NCBI GenBank assembly: GCA_947646735.1
Contig: CANTFK010000208.1
Coordinates: 124,001 to 188,000 of the forward strand
DNA length: 64,000 nucleotides
Direction: 5' to 3'
DNA from: Peronospora farinosa
Taxonomy: Eukaryota; Oomycota; Peronosporomycetes; Peronosporales; Peronosporaceae
The translations under genes and the position numbers were made by a program. Every line of letters begins with the position of its first letter. The stretch's first letter is position 1. Below are positions 10,491 through 23,020 of this stretch, in pieces. A model generated the notes under the pieces. That model saw only the letters and a program-made list of their open reading frames with translations. It had not been told where the DNA came from and made no database searches.

Positions 10491-11174
10491 GATCTGAATA
10501 AAAGAAGATAATTATCAACGGCGCGGTACAATACCGGTAAATGTAACAGGGGTACGATTGTAAGATGAAGGTAACGTTTTTATCCTATTTTATTGTAGCT
10601 TTATCCTAAATTTTACAGGTTCTGAAAATATCATGAAACATTTCCGTACATTTTGCTTAAGTCAGCTAATGACTCAGCTGGTTTGTCAACTCGATTGTGT
10701 GTGATCTGTAATGTACGACGCAACATGAAACGCACAGGTCTATGCCAGCGTTTTAACTTGTATTAGCAAGAAGTGAAGGAACGCCGATCATAGGGAACAC
10801 ACTATATCCAGTCAAGTGGCTAACGCAGCGTTGTAGAAAGGCAAGGTGTGGTGCTCGAAGAGTTACGGGAGACTGCAATGCGAACGAGACGTTGACGAAA
10901 CCATCTCGACTCAGGCAATAGGAAAAAGTTAGACGAGATTGAGGAGATAACTCGGACGAGAATTGCAGGATAGGTGTAAAACATCGTTATACTTCATGAC
11001 CATTTGCTTGTTGTTCGAAGGCTAGTGTCAGCTAACAACTAGCCCCCGAAACATGCAGTGAGAGAGTTCTTACAACTTTGTGGAAGATGTGGATGCATCA
11101 ATCATTCCGTCGTCGTGGAGAAAAACTAAACAAACCAACAAGATAGCAGCCGTGAATATCACTCGCGTCGTGAA
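10491..11174. other. Intergenic upstream of twinfilin
   Basis: About 680 bp between the twinfilin start and the end of the PWWP gene, both on the minus strand. I searched the minus strand for a further exon of the PWWP gene and found none that continues the TFIIS-like domain. Confidence 0.45.
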
Positions 11175-13697
11175 TCAATAAACAGCTTCACTTACCGCAT
11201 CATCAGCGTAAGCAAACTCCAGACAGTGCATAGCACCAGAGAAAAGCCGGTCTCGCATAGGAGCGTTCTCCTTCAGGCCAAATATGATGATACGCGCTTG
11301 GGCCAAATAATCGTCGTTGGTCTCCTTAAATCGCTCAAACAATGCTGCCTACAGAATCGTAAGATATTCGCACAACAGAGTCAGATTGCGATTTTTAAAC
11401 GGTGCCTGAGATGAATAGAAACCAGATTTCACTTCACCTCAATCTCTTTTGCCGCGTCCACGCCCTTTGACTTGCCATTGTCAAGGATTTTGCGCAGCAT
11501 GTCCACGACGGTGATTCGATTCTTGTCAACGTGATCCTGTACTTCAAGTATGTCCTCATTGTCTTTCATTACACCATTGCCGGGTTTTTCGTCCAAAGAC
11601 GATGATCGCTTATCCGCAGTTGGTTTGTCAATCTTAACGGCATGCTCAGCTTTCAGCGATACAACATTCGAAGCTCCAACCTTCACTGGCACATCTTCGA
11701 CTGGCTTACTACTGACCTGCTCCATTTTCATCACTACGTCCTCCTTTGGCAACGCGTCCTCTGCTTCCTTTGTAGGTGGTGCAGTGACAGGTAGCGAAGC
11801 AGCTTTCGCCACATTTTCTTTAACGTCCGTGTTTGCTGTAGCTAAGGATGACGAATCCACCAAAGATTGCTGCTGCTCCTCTGGCTTCACAGAACTGCCA
11901 TTTTCAGCCTTTCGCTTCTTTGTACCGTGTTCAGAAGCACCTTCGTGCGGCTTCTTGCCTAAATGGGGTTTCATATCTGTGTCGTCTTCCAAGATGTCGA
12001 TCATGTGCTTTCGAAGTGCGCTTGCCGTCTGGCCCACAGTAGGGCTTAAGCTTTTGCGTAATATAGCAATAATGGCAGCCAAACCCGATCTTTCCACGTC
12101 TGAACGATACATGAGCGTTTCCTTAAACAGCTGTTCCATCATACCAACCAGCTCATCATTATTCCGAGCCGACTCTTTTGCATGCAGCCGTGCCATTTTG
12201 CTCGCAAACGAGGCAAGATCGCCAACTTGGTAGGCTCCCTTGTCTTTCTTCTTCTTATTTCTCGGACCACTCAGTTTCTTCCTGGCAGCTTCCTCCGTCA
12301 TCTCACGAATATCAGCTGACTTCACGGTCTTGTGAGGAACCACAAGCTCAATTTCCTTCTTTCGCTTGCTATCAATCTCAGCAGAGCCGTTCAATTTCCC
12401 GTGCTTGGCAATGACTTTATGCGCCTTCTTTACGGACGCTCCTGCAGCATTGACGCTGTCATCAGTTCCTTTCTTCTTTGGCGTTTTGCGGCTTGCCACC
12501 TTTGCCTTAATTTCTTCCTTGCTGAGCGTTGACCCTGTTGCATCCTCTTCCTCTTCTTGTGTGGTCACAGCCATAGCTTCTTTTCCTCCAATGCCACCCG
12601 CCATCTCTTTCGCGTCATCGCCTTTTGTTTGTCGCTTTTTCGGCGTACTCTTCGGTACAGCATTACCAGCTGTCTTGTTTTTTGGTGGTCGGCCTGGCTT
12701 TCGTTTGGCAGGTGCCGGCATCTCGACCGGCTTCTCAGCTCTCTCTATCGGCCTTACAAGACCATTCGCTCGCTCTTCAATCGGCAACTTTGTCTCTTTC
12801 TGCTCCGACACACAACAAAATACACATTTAGTCTAGACAAAAAACTCAATCTTCTCGTCTTCTTCCATCCAGTTCACTCACATCTGCTGCTTCAATTGCC
12901 TCCATAAGTTTAACTCGTCGTTTCGGGGCCTTCGAATCCTTCTCCGGATGTCCTTCACGATACTTAAACTTGGTATCATCCCACGATTCAATCCTTTTAA
13001 ACGAAACAGGGGCGCTACACGTACCAAATTCCACAACAACACATGAGCCATCCCCCTCATTCTCCTTCTATCATCAGCTCAACAACTAAACGTACAAGTT
13101 ATTCGACACGTAAAAAAAGACAAGGTATTTCGTCTCCAACACCTTTAACGCCGTCTCTTGTAATTTCGAAGGCAGTAGTCTCGGATCCGTAATAATGCAT
13201 GGCCAATAAGGATATCCACCCATTTTAGCCCAGACAATCTGTCCAAACCTACTTTTGATCTCGTCACTCAATGCATTCACCTTTTTTTCTGCTTCCATTT
13301 GTTCATCCATTGCATGATCTTCTTCTGATTCAACCACCACCACTTTTTTCTTGCGTCCAGGGGGTTTTCCCGTCTTTTTTGTCGTCTTGACGCGCTTCTT
13401 TGGCGGTTTCTCCGGCTCTGACTCCGTATCTTCACCGTCCGCTACTTTTATGTCCGATTCTTTGGATTTCTTCATCATACGAGGGCTAGGGGTACGACGT
13501 TTCGCGGGGGGTGTAACGGTCTTGTCGACATCAATGGCCGCCTTCTGCTTAACCACGGGCTTTAAAAGTGTCGTCTCTCCCGCCGTAGTGTCCACCAGGA
13601 TTTTCTTTTCCTCTGACTCTTTTTTTACCTCGGTATTAGGTGGTGAATTAGTGGCTATGGGCGTCGTGGAAACCGTGACGATGTCCTGTTCACTCAT
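11175..13697 (-). CDS. PWWP-domain chromatin protein with TFIIS-like segments
   Basis: Four exons, 13697-13143, 13067-12882, 12799-11438 and 11348-11175, give an open frame of about 758 residues. A PWWP domain spans the first splice: GQIVWAKMGGYPYWPCII, then GDGSCVVVEFGT, then FKRIESWDD. PWWP domains bind methylated histone tails and DNA. An AT-hook-like KRKPGRPPKNK follows, then a helical region (about residues 455-540 by eye) resembling the LEDGF integrase-binding/TFIIS-N type. The last exon, IEAALFERFKETNDDYLAQ then FGLKENAPMRDRLFSGA, resembles the start of a TFIIS central domain. The remainder is Lys/Glu/Ala-rich low complexity. The final exon ends at a stop just past a strong donor (GTAAGTG), so the C-terminus may be longer than shown. 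A nuclear role in transcription elongation or chromatin is likely. Confidence 0.8.
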
Positions 13698-14142
13698 GAC
13701 GTTCTAGCTTTGGGATTTCTTCCTATTGCGAGGCGGCGAGTGGCTGAGCGAGCGAAGGACTATAAGGTTTTGTATGCTCGATCTTCTTTGAATATGATGT
13801 GGTAGACATTAGAAACTACAACTATAGGAGGAGTTTTTTCATTGGCTCGAGGTTGTTTGTTTATCAAGTAAGAAAGTCAAAACTGTGAAAATGAATGGGT
13901 TTGTCCTTAAAAGTGTATTGACTATGTCGGGAGCTATTGGTCACATTAACCAGGTGCCATCGCATAACACCGTCGTTTATTCCATGCGTCCACTTCCACA
14001 TAGCAATATCACTGTCATCCTGTATAACAAACACCAACCTACTTCATCATTGAAAAGAGCGAGAACTTGGCAGCATGGACAACTCGAGATTCAGCATCAC
14101 AAGTAACTGACCGTCCTGTACAAGATGGCAGCAACAACATGC
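13698..14142. other. Intergenic between PWWP gene and RPSA
   Basis: Holds the promoter of the PWWP gene and the 3' UTR of the ribosomal protein SA gene. No recognisable ORF. Confidence 0.5.
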
Positions 14143-15009
14143 TTAATCCCATCCGCCAGGGGCAGCAGAAGGAGCCGGGGTATCCCAATTCGAGGCAGCC
14201 GGCACGGCGCCAGCTTCACCCGACCACTCCGAGTTGCCAGCTGACGTCCACTCAGCACTAGCAGCAGCAGTGGGTGCAGGAGTAGCAGGCTCAGCAGCGT
14301 ACAGAGTGGGCTCAGCAAAGGTCTGCGGGGCATCGGCCCAACCCGCGCGAGTCTGAGCTTCCTCCGCAGCGGTAGCCTGAGCTTCCTCAGCCTTCTTGAG
14401 TTCTTCCGGGTCACGGTAAAGGAACAGGTCCACAACGACTTCCCACGGCAAAGTGCGTGAGATCGTGCCACGAAGACGCAACACCTCACGGGCAAGCAGC
14501 CAGTAGAGCAGACCAATAGACAGCTTGCCCTTGTTGTTGGCCGGAATTGCCACGTCCACGAACTGCAGGGGCGAGTCCGAATCACAGAAGGCAATCACAG
14601 GAACGTTTACGAACGAAGACTCACGCACGGCTTGTGAGTCAGTGCGTGGGTCCGTGATAATTAGCAAACGCGGCTCGCGAAACTGCTTGGTGATCTGGTT
14701 CGTGAACGTACCAGGCGTAAAGCGACTAGCAATAGCCTGACAGCCAGTGTGCTGGGCAAATTTAAGCACCGCACGCTGACCATACGGACGAGCAGAAATG
14801 GCAATCACATCCTCCGGGTTCTCGACAGCCACAATCACACGAGCAGCGAGCATGAGCTTTTCCCATGTCTTGCCCACATTGATAATGTGAATTCCATCAT
14901 TACGACGGCGCCAAATGTAATCAGCCATTTTCGAGTCAGCATTGCGCGTACCAATGTGGACCTGAGCGGCCAGCATCATTTTAATGTCCTCCTCACGTTG
15001 CGTAGCCAT
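14143..15009 (-). CDS. RPSA: 40S ribosomal protein SA (uS2, laminin-receptor family)
   Basis: A single-exon gene of 288 residues. It is a small-subunit protein near the mRNA exit side of the ribosome. Conserved uS2 features run through the sequence: [69 protein letters not shown] and [20 protein letters not shown]. The C-terminal tail has the Ala/Trp-rich, acidic pattern of eukaryotic SA proteins and ends in GGWD. Length fits the family. It shares a 279-bp divergent promoter with the MAP65 gene. Confidence 0.97.
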   Translation of the reverse strand: MATQREEDIKMMLAAQVHIGTRNADSKMADYIWRRRNDGIHIINVGKTWEKLMLAARVIVAVENPEDVIAISARPYGQRAVLKFAQHTGCQAIASRFTPGTFTNQITKQFREPRLLIITDPRTDSQAVRESSFVNVPVIAFCDSDSPLQFVDVAIPANNKGKLSIGLLYWLLAREVLRLRGTISRTLPWEVVVDLFLYRDPEELKKAEEAQATAAEEAQTRAGWADAPQTFAEPTLYAAEPATPAPTAAASAEWTSAGNSEWSGEAGAVPAASNWDTPAPSAAPGGWD

Positions 15010-15288
15010 GTTGTTGTTGTTGCGATTGAGTCCTTATTCTTTTCAAAGAGCGATGAATTGTGGCTGGAGGTCATTGGAAGTGCGTGCATGCGACGACCAC
15101 CACCCATAGAAAAAACCTTGGAGGATGATATAAAAACCTTTGTCGGATGTGTGGTACACTCTCGTTCTCGTTTTTTGGGTAGGCTACACAATGTAGCTAT
15201 TATCAGATGCTGCAAGTACGTCAGCACGATCTGGTGTCAACACCTCTTGCCTTTTCTTCGGATTCAGTAGCAATAGACAGTGATAAAT
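15010..15288. promoter_or_regulatory. Divergent promoter, RPSA and MAP65-like gene
   Basis: The space between the two start codons is 279 bp. No specific element was recognised. Confidence 0.45.
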
Positions 15289-17641
15289 ATGTCACTGAAG
15301 GAGAAGACAATGCAGTATGAACTTGATTGTAAAGATCATGATAACAACGTTGAATTGGTCGTACAATCACTTGTAATTGATGCGTTCACGCAGCTACGAG
15401 ACTTGTGGCAAACGTTTGGACTATCTGAGCAAGATCAGCTGCAACAGAAGGAGCTCATGCTTGATACCATAAAAAAAAGCTGTCAATCTACAGTGAGAAC
15501 ATGGCGCAATGAAGTTGATCACGCAAAAGGTCGAGTGACAGAGCTGGAGAAAGAGGTGCAGACCATCAAAGCGCAGTTCCAAGGCAACAAGGTGAGACTG
15601 AGGCTATACTAGAACTTGATCTTATAATCTCTCGCTGATTATTGTTAAATGCAGTCCACAGGTTGGTGTATACAGTCATTGGACAAGTTGTGCAGTGGCA
15701 CTCTTCGCGATAGAGCTGCAGCGCTTGAAATGGAGCTCAAGTTTCTCGAGAGTGTACGGACATCACTTTTATTTACAGACTTATGCAACTATAGACGTAA
15801 CAATTGCTAATGGTAGGTTCGTACAAGTCGGTTGACTGAAATTGACAAGCTAAGAAACCAATTACGCTTGATGGACAAGAAACTGGGCACCACGTCTACA
15901 CTGGTGCGTAAGGAGCGTACTAAAAGTGTTGAGTTTTGAAACGTTGTTAATGTAGTGTTAATGAATTAGCCTGCAGGTATTTCCAAGCTCAGTGAAGAGT
16001 TCAAAGTAGCTTTGCAGGACCTGGTTAAAAGCAGGTCACGTGAAGTGGTAAGTGATAAACTTTAATTGTCGTTGTATTGCTTTTGTAACTCGTTCATTCG
16101 ACCAGCACACACGAAGAGCTGCCTTACTGGAGGCTGTAAGTGAGTGTGTGCAACTCGCTCGAGAGCTCCAAATTGGAGCTGAAAACACTTTTGAAGCAGA
16201 AATCAATGCTCGCTTAAAGGTGCGCGTTTTACCAAGCCCAAGACCATGTTTGTTGATGATTAGAACCTGTGTGGACAATGATGGGGTGTTTTGGTTTCGT
16301 ACGTGCCAAGCAGGAGAGAGATTTGTCGACCAGAATGCTGCAGAAGATTTCGCGAAGGACTGTGGAGCTTCGAGAGATGAAAGTTAGACAAGAGGCGTGT
16401 TTGGCGGATATGCTAGGGCAAATTCGCGATCTATGGCAGGAATTAAAAGTACGTGAACGACAGGCGCTACGCTTGATTTGTACTTCGTTTTGAACGAATG
16501 TTTGTTTGCATGTCGGTAGATATCGGACGAAGAGCAGGAACGTTTTCAAATGACCATCCATGGAGTTGGTAAAGCTGCACTCGCGTCGGTGAGATCATTT
16601 TCTTGTTCAGTTTCAAGATCTCGCAATCGGCTGATACGTCTATTTTGTAGTGCGAGGCCGAGTTGACAAGACTCCAACGTCACCACAAGCGATTTTCTGC
16701 GACTGCTGTCCAGGTTGCGAACCTGCGTAACACCATCACAGAGTACTGGGACCTGCTAGGATACGACCCCGACCAGCGCATTCCGTTTACTGCTATGATG
16801 ACGACTCCGGACACGGAGCTATCCTACAGGATCTTTCGTGCCCATGAAAAAGAAGCGGAGCGGCTTAAACGTCATGTGTCTGCCATGAAGTTTCTCACTC
16901 ACGTACGTCTACTATCTTGTTGCACCTCGTTTGGATGTTGACCGTTGTTGCTACACTGCGATGTTGTAGTATGTTGTCAAGCGCGAGGAAATTCTGCAAG
17001 CTCGCGCGGAGTACGAATCGGATAGTGCCGATTTGGTATTCATTCGTCAGTGAAATAATTGTAGTTTCTGTTTGTTTGTTCAGACATGGCGTTCCGGACG
17101 AGCGAACACGCCTTCATATTGAACGGGAGTTGCCAAGGTATACCGCAATGTTGCTGAACCGGATCGCGAAGTGGGAAAAAGAGACTGGTGTGGTCTTCCG
17201 CTGGAACGGTACTTGTGGGAATGATACTGGTATTGAAGTTACCAGGTTAACGTTTACTGTATTCTGCAGGCGAGCCGTATCTAGAGCATATGCGCATGGA
17301 AGACCATAAGTTCGAAAAACAGAGAAACAAAATCAAGCAAGCTCAGCCACAGCAGGCGCAAAACAGTTCACTCTCATCGGGTGGGCCTAACAATCGAAGG
17401 CGCCGTCTTCAGGTGGGTAACCTTTTCTCATGGACAACTGGTACAGGCGGTGCTGATTTTATAAAACGTGTGGGTGATGTTGTAACAGACTAATCGCCAC
17501 TCGATTCAGGATTGCGCACCCCCACACATTTCTGAAATGGAGGAGCAGCTTCAACATCGTCGTTCCGATCCGCAAGCTCTGGAGCGCCCCCGATGGCGAA
17601 AGTTTATCCGGAGTACGTTCTCAAAACACGCCAATTCGTAG
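15289..17641 (+). CDS. MAP65/PRC1/Ase1-family microtubule-bundling protein
   Basis: Twelve exons give one frame of 539 residues: 15289-15591, 15655-15753, 15817-15903, 15970-16047, 16106-16219, 16311-16448, 16520-16588, 16651-16902, 16970-17049, 17084-17208, 17270-17412 and 17510-17641. The protein is helical, with coiled-coil character in the first half. The C-terminal part carries the family's spectrin-like microtubule-binding region: LRNTITEYWDLLGYD, then YVVKREEILQARAEYES, then LPRYTAMLLNRIAKWEKETG and a GEPYLEHM segment. A basic tail with RRRRLQ follows. These proteins crosslink antiparallel microtubules in the spindle midzone and at cytokinesis. The start is the ATG at 15289; a GTG in frame upstream is not needed. 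Every junction is in phase, which supports the model. Confidence 0.88.
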
Positions 17642-17922
17642 ACTCTTTCGATGCGGACGATGGAAATATTGGCACGTCTTGATCCGCCCACTTTGCCCGC
17701 GTTCTCTAGGACGTGAGGACCGTGAACTGCTTTATGTTTTCAAAAAAATATCTTGTCATGTAGCTGCAGTTACGTCTCTTTATTTTGCAAATACATCATA
17801 ATAAATTCAAATTCTTACGATATTCCTCTTTAATACATGTAAATAGAAAAAATAAAAAATATATACAACTCAATCAAAAACTTAGAAAAGTGGTCGCGAG
17901 ATGAGGAAAATATACCAAGGCG
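17642..17922. other. AT-rich intergenic sequence left of the Copia element
   Basis: 3' flank of the MAP65-like gene. No gene seen. The 5 bases at 17923-17927 (TATAC) are the left target-site copy of the Copia insertion. Confidence 0.6.
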
Positions 17923-17927
17923 TATAC

Positions 17928-18211
17928 TGTAAGAGTGGAGTGAAGTAGTGGTGCACTTGTGCACGTAGAGGTAGAAGTAAAAGTAAAATATATTAAGCAT
18001 TAACTACTCTCCTTCGCTAGTGCTTTAACATGTACGATAGGGTCAACTGCGACTATACCATGTCTAGTCTGTAGTCTTCGTCTATCCCGCTTCGCCACAT
18101 CTGTGTGTCACAACATTAGCCAATTCGGGTGCGGTCGCAAGTTACCGGTCACAGGGTATAGCCATTACCTTCAACACCTTGCAACCTGTCAAAAAACGGT
18201 CGTTTCTAACA
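17928..18211 (-). repeat. Copia 3' LTR
   Basis: 284 bp. On the minus strand it begins TGTTAGAAACG and ends CTCTTACA, keeping the TG...CA ends. It matches 22733-23020 almost throughout. Confidence 0.95.
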
Positions 18212-19198
18212 CTCCTCCTCGACTGCATCCTGGATGGTCTTCAACTTGAACATCGATCGCAGGTTTTCCATTCTTGGTGCCGGTAACGCCTTGGTCAACA
18301 TGCCCGCCATCATGTCCTCAGACTTGATAAATATTGGTCGCACGACAACTTCACGCACATGGTGGAGTATGAACTTGAAACGAATGTCCACATGCTTCGC
18401 GCTTGAGGTGCTCTTCTCGGACTCGAGTTGCTTGATTGCCGCTTGGTTGTCAACCCACATCGGCATGGGCTCGCTTATCTTCAGCTTCAATTCGCCGAGT
18501 AGTTCCCGTAGGCCCATCAATTCACGTCCCGCTTGTGACGCAAAGATGAACTCCGCTTCCATCGTTCTCAACGACACCCCGGACTGCTTCTTGCACGTCC
18601 GCATCACGACGGCTCCGTCCATAATGAGGACACACCCGGATACTGACTTGCGATCAGACTTGTCGGCAGCGAAATCGGCATCGCTCCAACATCCGACCCG
18701 AACATCATTGGATGTAGGTATGACACCATTGAGGTGCAACTTCAAGCTTTTCGACATCTTCAAGTATCTTGCAATACGTTTTGCGATCTTCCAGTCCTTT
18801 GTCGTAGGCTTGTATGTCTGCCTAGTTGCCTTGTGAGCAGCAAAGCAGATATCAGGACGCGTGCACCTTGCTATCCACTTCAGGCTCCCAACCAGCGACT
18901 GGAACGACTTCACACTTGGCTCGCCCTTTGCACCCTTCGCAGGAAGGAATTCCACAGTGTCCTCGACTTCTGCATTGCACTCGTCCCCGATTGGGGTCCT
19001 CACCCCATTAGCTGAATCCAGTCCGAACTCCTTCAACAAGAGGTCGATCATGACTTCTTGGTCCAGAACGTATCCTGGTACGTCGTTCAAATCGATTCGT
19101 AAACCAAGAAACTTGTTGACGACGCCTAAGTCCTTGATGGATAGCGAGCTCATCTCCATGAAAAATTCATCCACGGCCTTCTGTTCAGTCCCTGTAAA
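18206..19198 (-). pseudogene. Copia pol, end of RT and RNase H
   Basis: Continues in frame from the RT part after one stop codon at 19199-19201. It carries DVRVGCWSDADFAADKSDRK and MEAEFIFASQAGRELMGL, the Copia RNase H motifs, then KHVDIRFKFILHH and the usual DMMAGMLTKAL segment. The frame is open to the end at 18206, inside the LTR. Confidence 0.88.
18212..18222 (-). other. Polypurine tract of the Copia element
   Basis: On the minus strand GAGGAGGAG lies directly before the 3' LTR start TGTTAG, the expected place for plus-strand priming. Confidence 0.75.
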
Positions 19199-19783
19199 CT
19201 ATAGGTCGTCCACGTAGACGAAAACCACCGTGCACGTCTCACTCTTGTACTTGTAGTACAGGCACATATCCGTGGTGCATTGTTGTAAACCACCTTGACG
19301 TAGCTTTAAATCAGGTAATTTACACCAGAGCCTTCCAGTCTGCTTGAGCCCGTACAGTGACTTCTTCAACAGGACGACCAGATCACTTGATGTTCGCACG
19401 CCGTGCGACTTAGGCTCTTGGTCACTTAAAACCATGCCCTTGGGCACCTTCATGTAGATGTCAAGGTGCTCCTCCTTTTCAGCCTTGACGTAGGCATTGG
19501 GCACGTCACCATGTCGGGAAGGCACGTTCCAACGCCTGGAGAGCACCAAAATCAACTTAATCGTTCCCAAATCTATGACGGCAGCAAACGTGAGGGTATA
19601 ATCGACACCAAACACTTGCTCGTTCCCACAGACCACCAGGCGAGCCTTGTACCACTCCACGTCCCCGTTTGCATCAGTCTTGGTCTTATAGACCCACTTG
19701 TTGTGCAAGACGTGTGCACCTTTTCGTGGTAGTACAACCGTCCACACGCTTTTTGACTTCAGAGCATCCAACTCTTCAGTCAT
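19199..19783 (-). pseudogene. Copia pol, reverse transcriptase
   Basis: 195 codons of a Copia RT: VWTVVLPRKGAHVLHNKWVY at the start, WYKARLVVCGNEQ, YGLKQTGRLWC and the catalytic FVYVDDL. A stop immediately follows YVDDL. The catalytic aspartates are present but the polyprotein is cut here. Confidence 0.9.
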
Positions 19784-20103
19784 AGCCGTGGTCCATTTCT
19801 GACGATGACCACTTCGGATGGCTTTACCATAATGCTTGGATCTTGAGTGATGACTGCATTCACGACATCCTGTCGTTCAGCAGGGCCTTCACCAACAACT
19901 TCCTTAGCACGTCTGCTCGTTGACCTTGTGCCGTGTCGCTCCCTAGTCCATCCGGACTTACGTCCACTTCGGGCTTTTGCCGCCCGTTTCTTGACACTTG
20001 AAGGTACTTGGACCTTCGGTTGGTCATCGTTCGGTATCTCCTCCTGATGTTCAATCCTTTCGGTGTACGAGTCGTCTTGACCGTTACGCCCATCCAACAG
20101 TGT

Positions 20104-21240
20104 TTAGATGTTGCATACGTGCTGCGTTACCACAACCACCTTGTCCTTGGGGATGTACACTTTGTATCCCTTAGTCTCATCACTCTTTCCAATTATGATG
20201 GCCGCCTTCCCTCGCTCTCCAAGTGATTTGTTCCTTGCATCCACGTGCACCGTGCACGTGGAGCCGAACACCACAATGTCGTTCAGGGTTGGCACCTTCG
20301 TGGTCAGAAATTCCATCGGAGACACCCCACCTGGATTCGACTTGGTCTTGCTTCTGTTAAGTATGTATGTTTCATACTCAGCAGCGTCGCCCTAGAACTG
20401 CAAAGGCAGGTTTGAAGCAAACACCATGCTTCGGACGATGTTCATAATAGTCCGATGCATCCGTTCAGCCTTGCCGTTACTTGCCTGATTTCTGGCTTCA
20501 CTGACTTGACGCGAGATTCCAATCGCCTTACAAAAGACGCCCAAGGTCTTGTAATCACCACCTCCGTCCGTGCGTAGTACGTGGATCTTGCAATTGAACT
20601 CTCGTTCAAATCTCACCAGGAATTGCTTGAACTTGAGGGCAGCAGCATCCTTGGATCTGGCCAAGAACGCACGGCAATAATTTGAGCTGTGGTCAATAAA
20701 ATTAACCAGGAAACGGTTACCCAGATGATCCCTTGATTTCATCGGGCCCTTGAGGTCGGAGCAAATTACTCCACCGATCACATCGATGGGAGAATTTTGG
20801 CCTGAGTCTTTCCTTGAATGTGATGCCTTAATTTTCTTGCCTTGTGCACAGGCCAAGCAATGCATGCGCCTCGTGTCAGTCAGCCTGATACCAGATGCCG
20901 GGTCTTTGGCCATCTTGATGATCGTGTTGTAACACAGGTGACCCAAGCGACGATGGAACTGCATCAAGGTACCACTCTGAACATCCGAATCGGATTTATA
21001 TTCAGGTGAATTGATCGCAGCCGTCATCTCCCTTGGTGGTAAATGTGAGGTCTTGTTGCATGGTCCTGTCACTGCAACAACTAGCACATTGTTATTGCAA
21101 TCCACATCTATAACCTGTGCACCTCCAAACCCAGAGGTTAACACACGTCTCCTTCCTCGGTACTCAAGTACACATCCCTTAGCCTCGAGCTTTACCATAC
21201 GAGATAATTTTTCGCTCGAGGTTCGCGGCGTACTGTACAT
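20104..21240 (-). pseudogene. Copia pol, integrase
   Basis: GAG-pre-integrase zinc region (HRRLGH, then CLACAQGK) and integrase core with the acidic residues in SDLKGP, RTDGGGDYK and GKAERMHRT. The C-terminal part lies in a second frame (20325-20104) with the GKSDETKGYKVY segment. The break between them is a frameshift. Confidence 0.88.
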
Positions 21241-22677
21241 TGAGGAGTCGGATAGTATTCACAACCCCGAGTGCAACAACTTCAATGTTGACACTCCCTT
21301 GCTTGGTAATCCGGAGCACACCTCCATCCGTTGCGGCTGTCAAGCATTCGTTTCGACAGTCGCTCGGGTTGACAAGCATAAACAAGTCGTTGACAAGATG
21401 TCTGCTCGACCCATTGTCGAGGATCCAGTGATTTTCTTTTAACGATCACCATTGTCGATCGCATATGTGAAACTTGGTCTTTGGACATTGGACATCTGTC
21501 TCTTGGAGTACATCGACTTGATATTTCCCACCTCGCCGCACCTGTAGCACGTCCGTTGGTCATTGTCATTCGATTCTTTCAGCACCTTGTGCTTGACCTT
21601 GTCTCTTGGCTCCTTCCTTGGTTCAACAGCATTGACCACGTCACGTCCGAGATACTTCGCGTGGTTGTCAATCTCCGTTGACGGGGCGAACTGTGCCAAT
21701 TCCTCGGCTTGGCGCAAGCAGTCGGTCCGATGAATGTTCAGCCTGGACATCATGGTTTATCGCATATGCGGGTCCGCGTAATGGACGATGTTATCCAACA
21801 CCAGGGTATTTGCCCCTCCGCAAGCATCACTGACTAAACAGGGAATGGTCCGTCCAACTTCTGTGAGGTTCCTTGGGCGCCGTAAACAATTTCATGCTTT
21901 GGGCAGGCGTGATTTTGGTGCTGAAGGTCTGAAGCAGCCTTTGCATAGCATGCTCCAGGGTTTGACTTTCACACCACCAAGTCTCCACTTGACGACGATA
22001 GTACGTCTGTGCCTTACCGGCCAGGTGTTGTCCTAAGACATCCACCTTGATGTCTTCCGGACACGTGAATCCACACGCACGCTCGGCAAAACCAACTTGA
22101 CGCACAAATTCCTTGCCCCATCCGAGGAAACCACTACCAAGGCCATGGTATAGTTCCTTCCCATCAAAAGTTGTAGTGCAAGCTTCCGATGTTGCGCATC
22201 TGGCATCCCCACAACCTGTTGTCCCGGGTTGGCATGCATCACGTTCGGCATACCCGCGTCGGGGTAATAGCCTGGCACCACTGCCATAAAATGTGCAGGT
22301 TCCGGTGCTTATCCCATGTTGCGGTCTGCTGCAACATGGCCTGCTCGATGATTTGCATCATCAGCTTCGTAGTGTCGCCTGGCTCCAAAGTACGTAGCCG
22401 GCGACACGTCATTCGGTGACCTCTTCCGGGGAGGTGTAAGTTCCAAAGCCTGGATGTTCATCCCTCCACCCGCTCCCAGAGCCGAACCAAAGACGCTTGA
22501 CTCCGCAGAGTCCTTCCGGTGTCCACCGGTATGCTCCTTCTTGGAGAACTCCATCCGATTCATCCAATCAGATAGGTCTCCAAGCATGGCAAGCACCTTG
22601 CTTAGTGCCGCATCAGGCACTGCCGACTTTTCTTCTAGGTGGTCGTCGTTAACCCGTTTAGGGTCGCCGACTGCCAC
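21179..22677 (-). pseudogene. Copia gag and protease region, broken
   Basis: Starts at 22677 with a gag-like region and passes through at least three frames. A zinc knuckle CYRCGEVGNIKSMY near 21590 has lost the usual His and last Cys. A protease-like segment (WILDNGSSRHL near 21410) has DNG where DSG is usual. Frame changes make it non-functional. Confidence 0.75.
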
Positions 22678-22720
22678 TTAAGGCATAGCCTGTTTGGGCT
22701 TGCCCACAACACGTTCCGTT

Positions 22721-22732
22721 GGGCTCATAACC
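22721..22732 (-). other. Copia primer-binding site, tRNA-Met anticodon-arm type
   Basis: Directly inside the 5' LTR the minus strand reads GGTTATGAGCCC. This is the complement of the anticodon arm of initiator tRNA-Met (with CAU), the half-tRNA priming known from Drosophila copia. The match is to the general arm; the host tRNA was not available to compare. Confidence 0.7.
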
Positions 22733-23020
22733 TGTAAGAGTGGAGTGAAGTAGTGGTGCACTTGTGCACGTAGAGGTAGAAGTAAAAGTAAAATATATTA
22801 AGCATTAACTACTCTCCTTCGCTAGTGCTTTAACATGTACGATAGGGTCAACTGCAACTATACCATGTCTAGTCTGTAGTCTTCGTCTATCCCGCTTCGC
22901 CACATCTGTTAAGATGTCACAACATTAGCCAATTCGGGTGCGGTCGCAAGTTACCGAGCACAGGGTATAACCCTTGCCTTCAACACCTTGCAACCTATCA
23001 GAAAACGATCGTTTCTAACA
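22733..23020 (-). repeat. Copia 5' LTR
   Basis: 288 bp, matching the left LTR with a few substitutions and one 4-bp indel near 22910. Followed by the TATAC target copy at 23021-23025. Confidence 0.95.

Larger units (their letters stand above)
17928..23020 (-). mobile_element. Ty1/Copia LTR retrotransposon, full length, inactive
   Basis: A complete element of 5.1 kb with LTRs at both ends and a TATAC target duplication at 17923-17927 and 23021-23025. The coding strand is minus: gag, protease, integrase, RT and RNase H run from right to left, the Copia order. The primer-binding and polypurine sites lie where expected. Several frameshifts and a stop right after the YVDDL catalytic motif make it inactive. 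The LTRs differ at about nine positions plus a 4-bp indel by eye, so it is not a recent insertion. Confidence 0.95.

Noticed and set aside
11550..12233. 227-codon plus ORF
   Set aside because: Antisense shadow of the Lys/Glu-rich PWWP gene; Ser/Thr/Phe-rich composition as expected from complementing that codon use.
18234..18836. 200-codon plus ORF in the Copia element
   Set aside because: Antisense of the RNase H region with no independent support.
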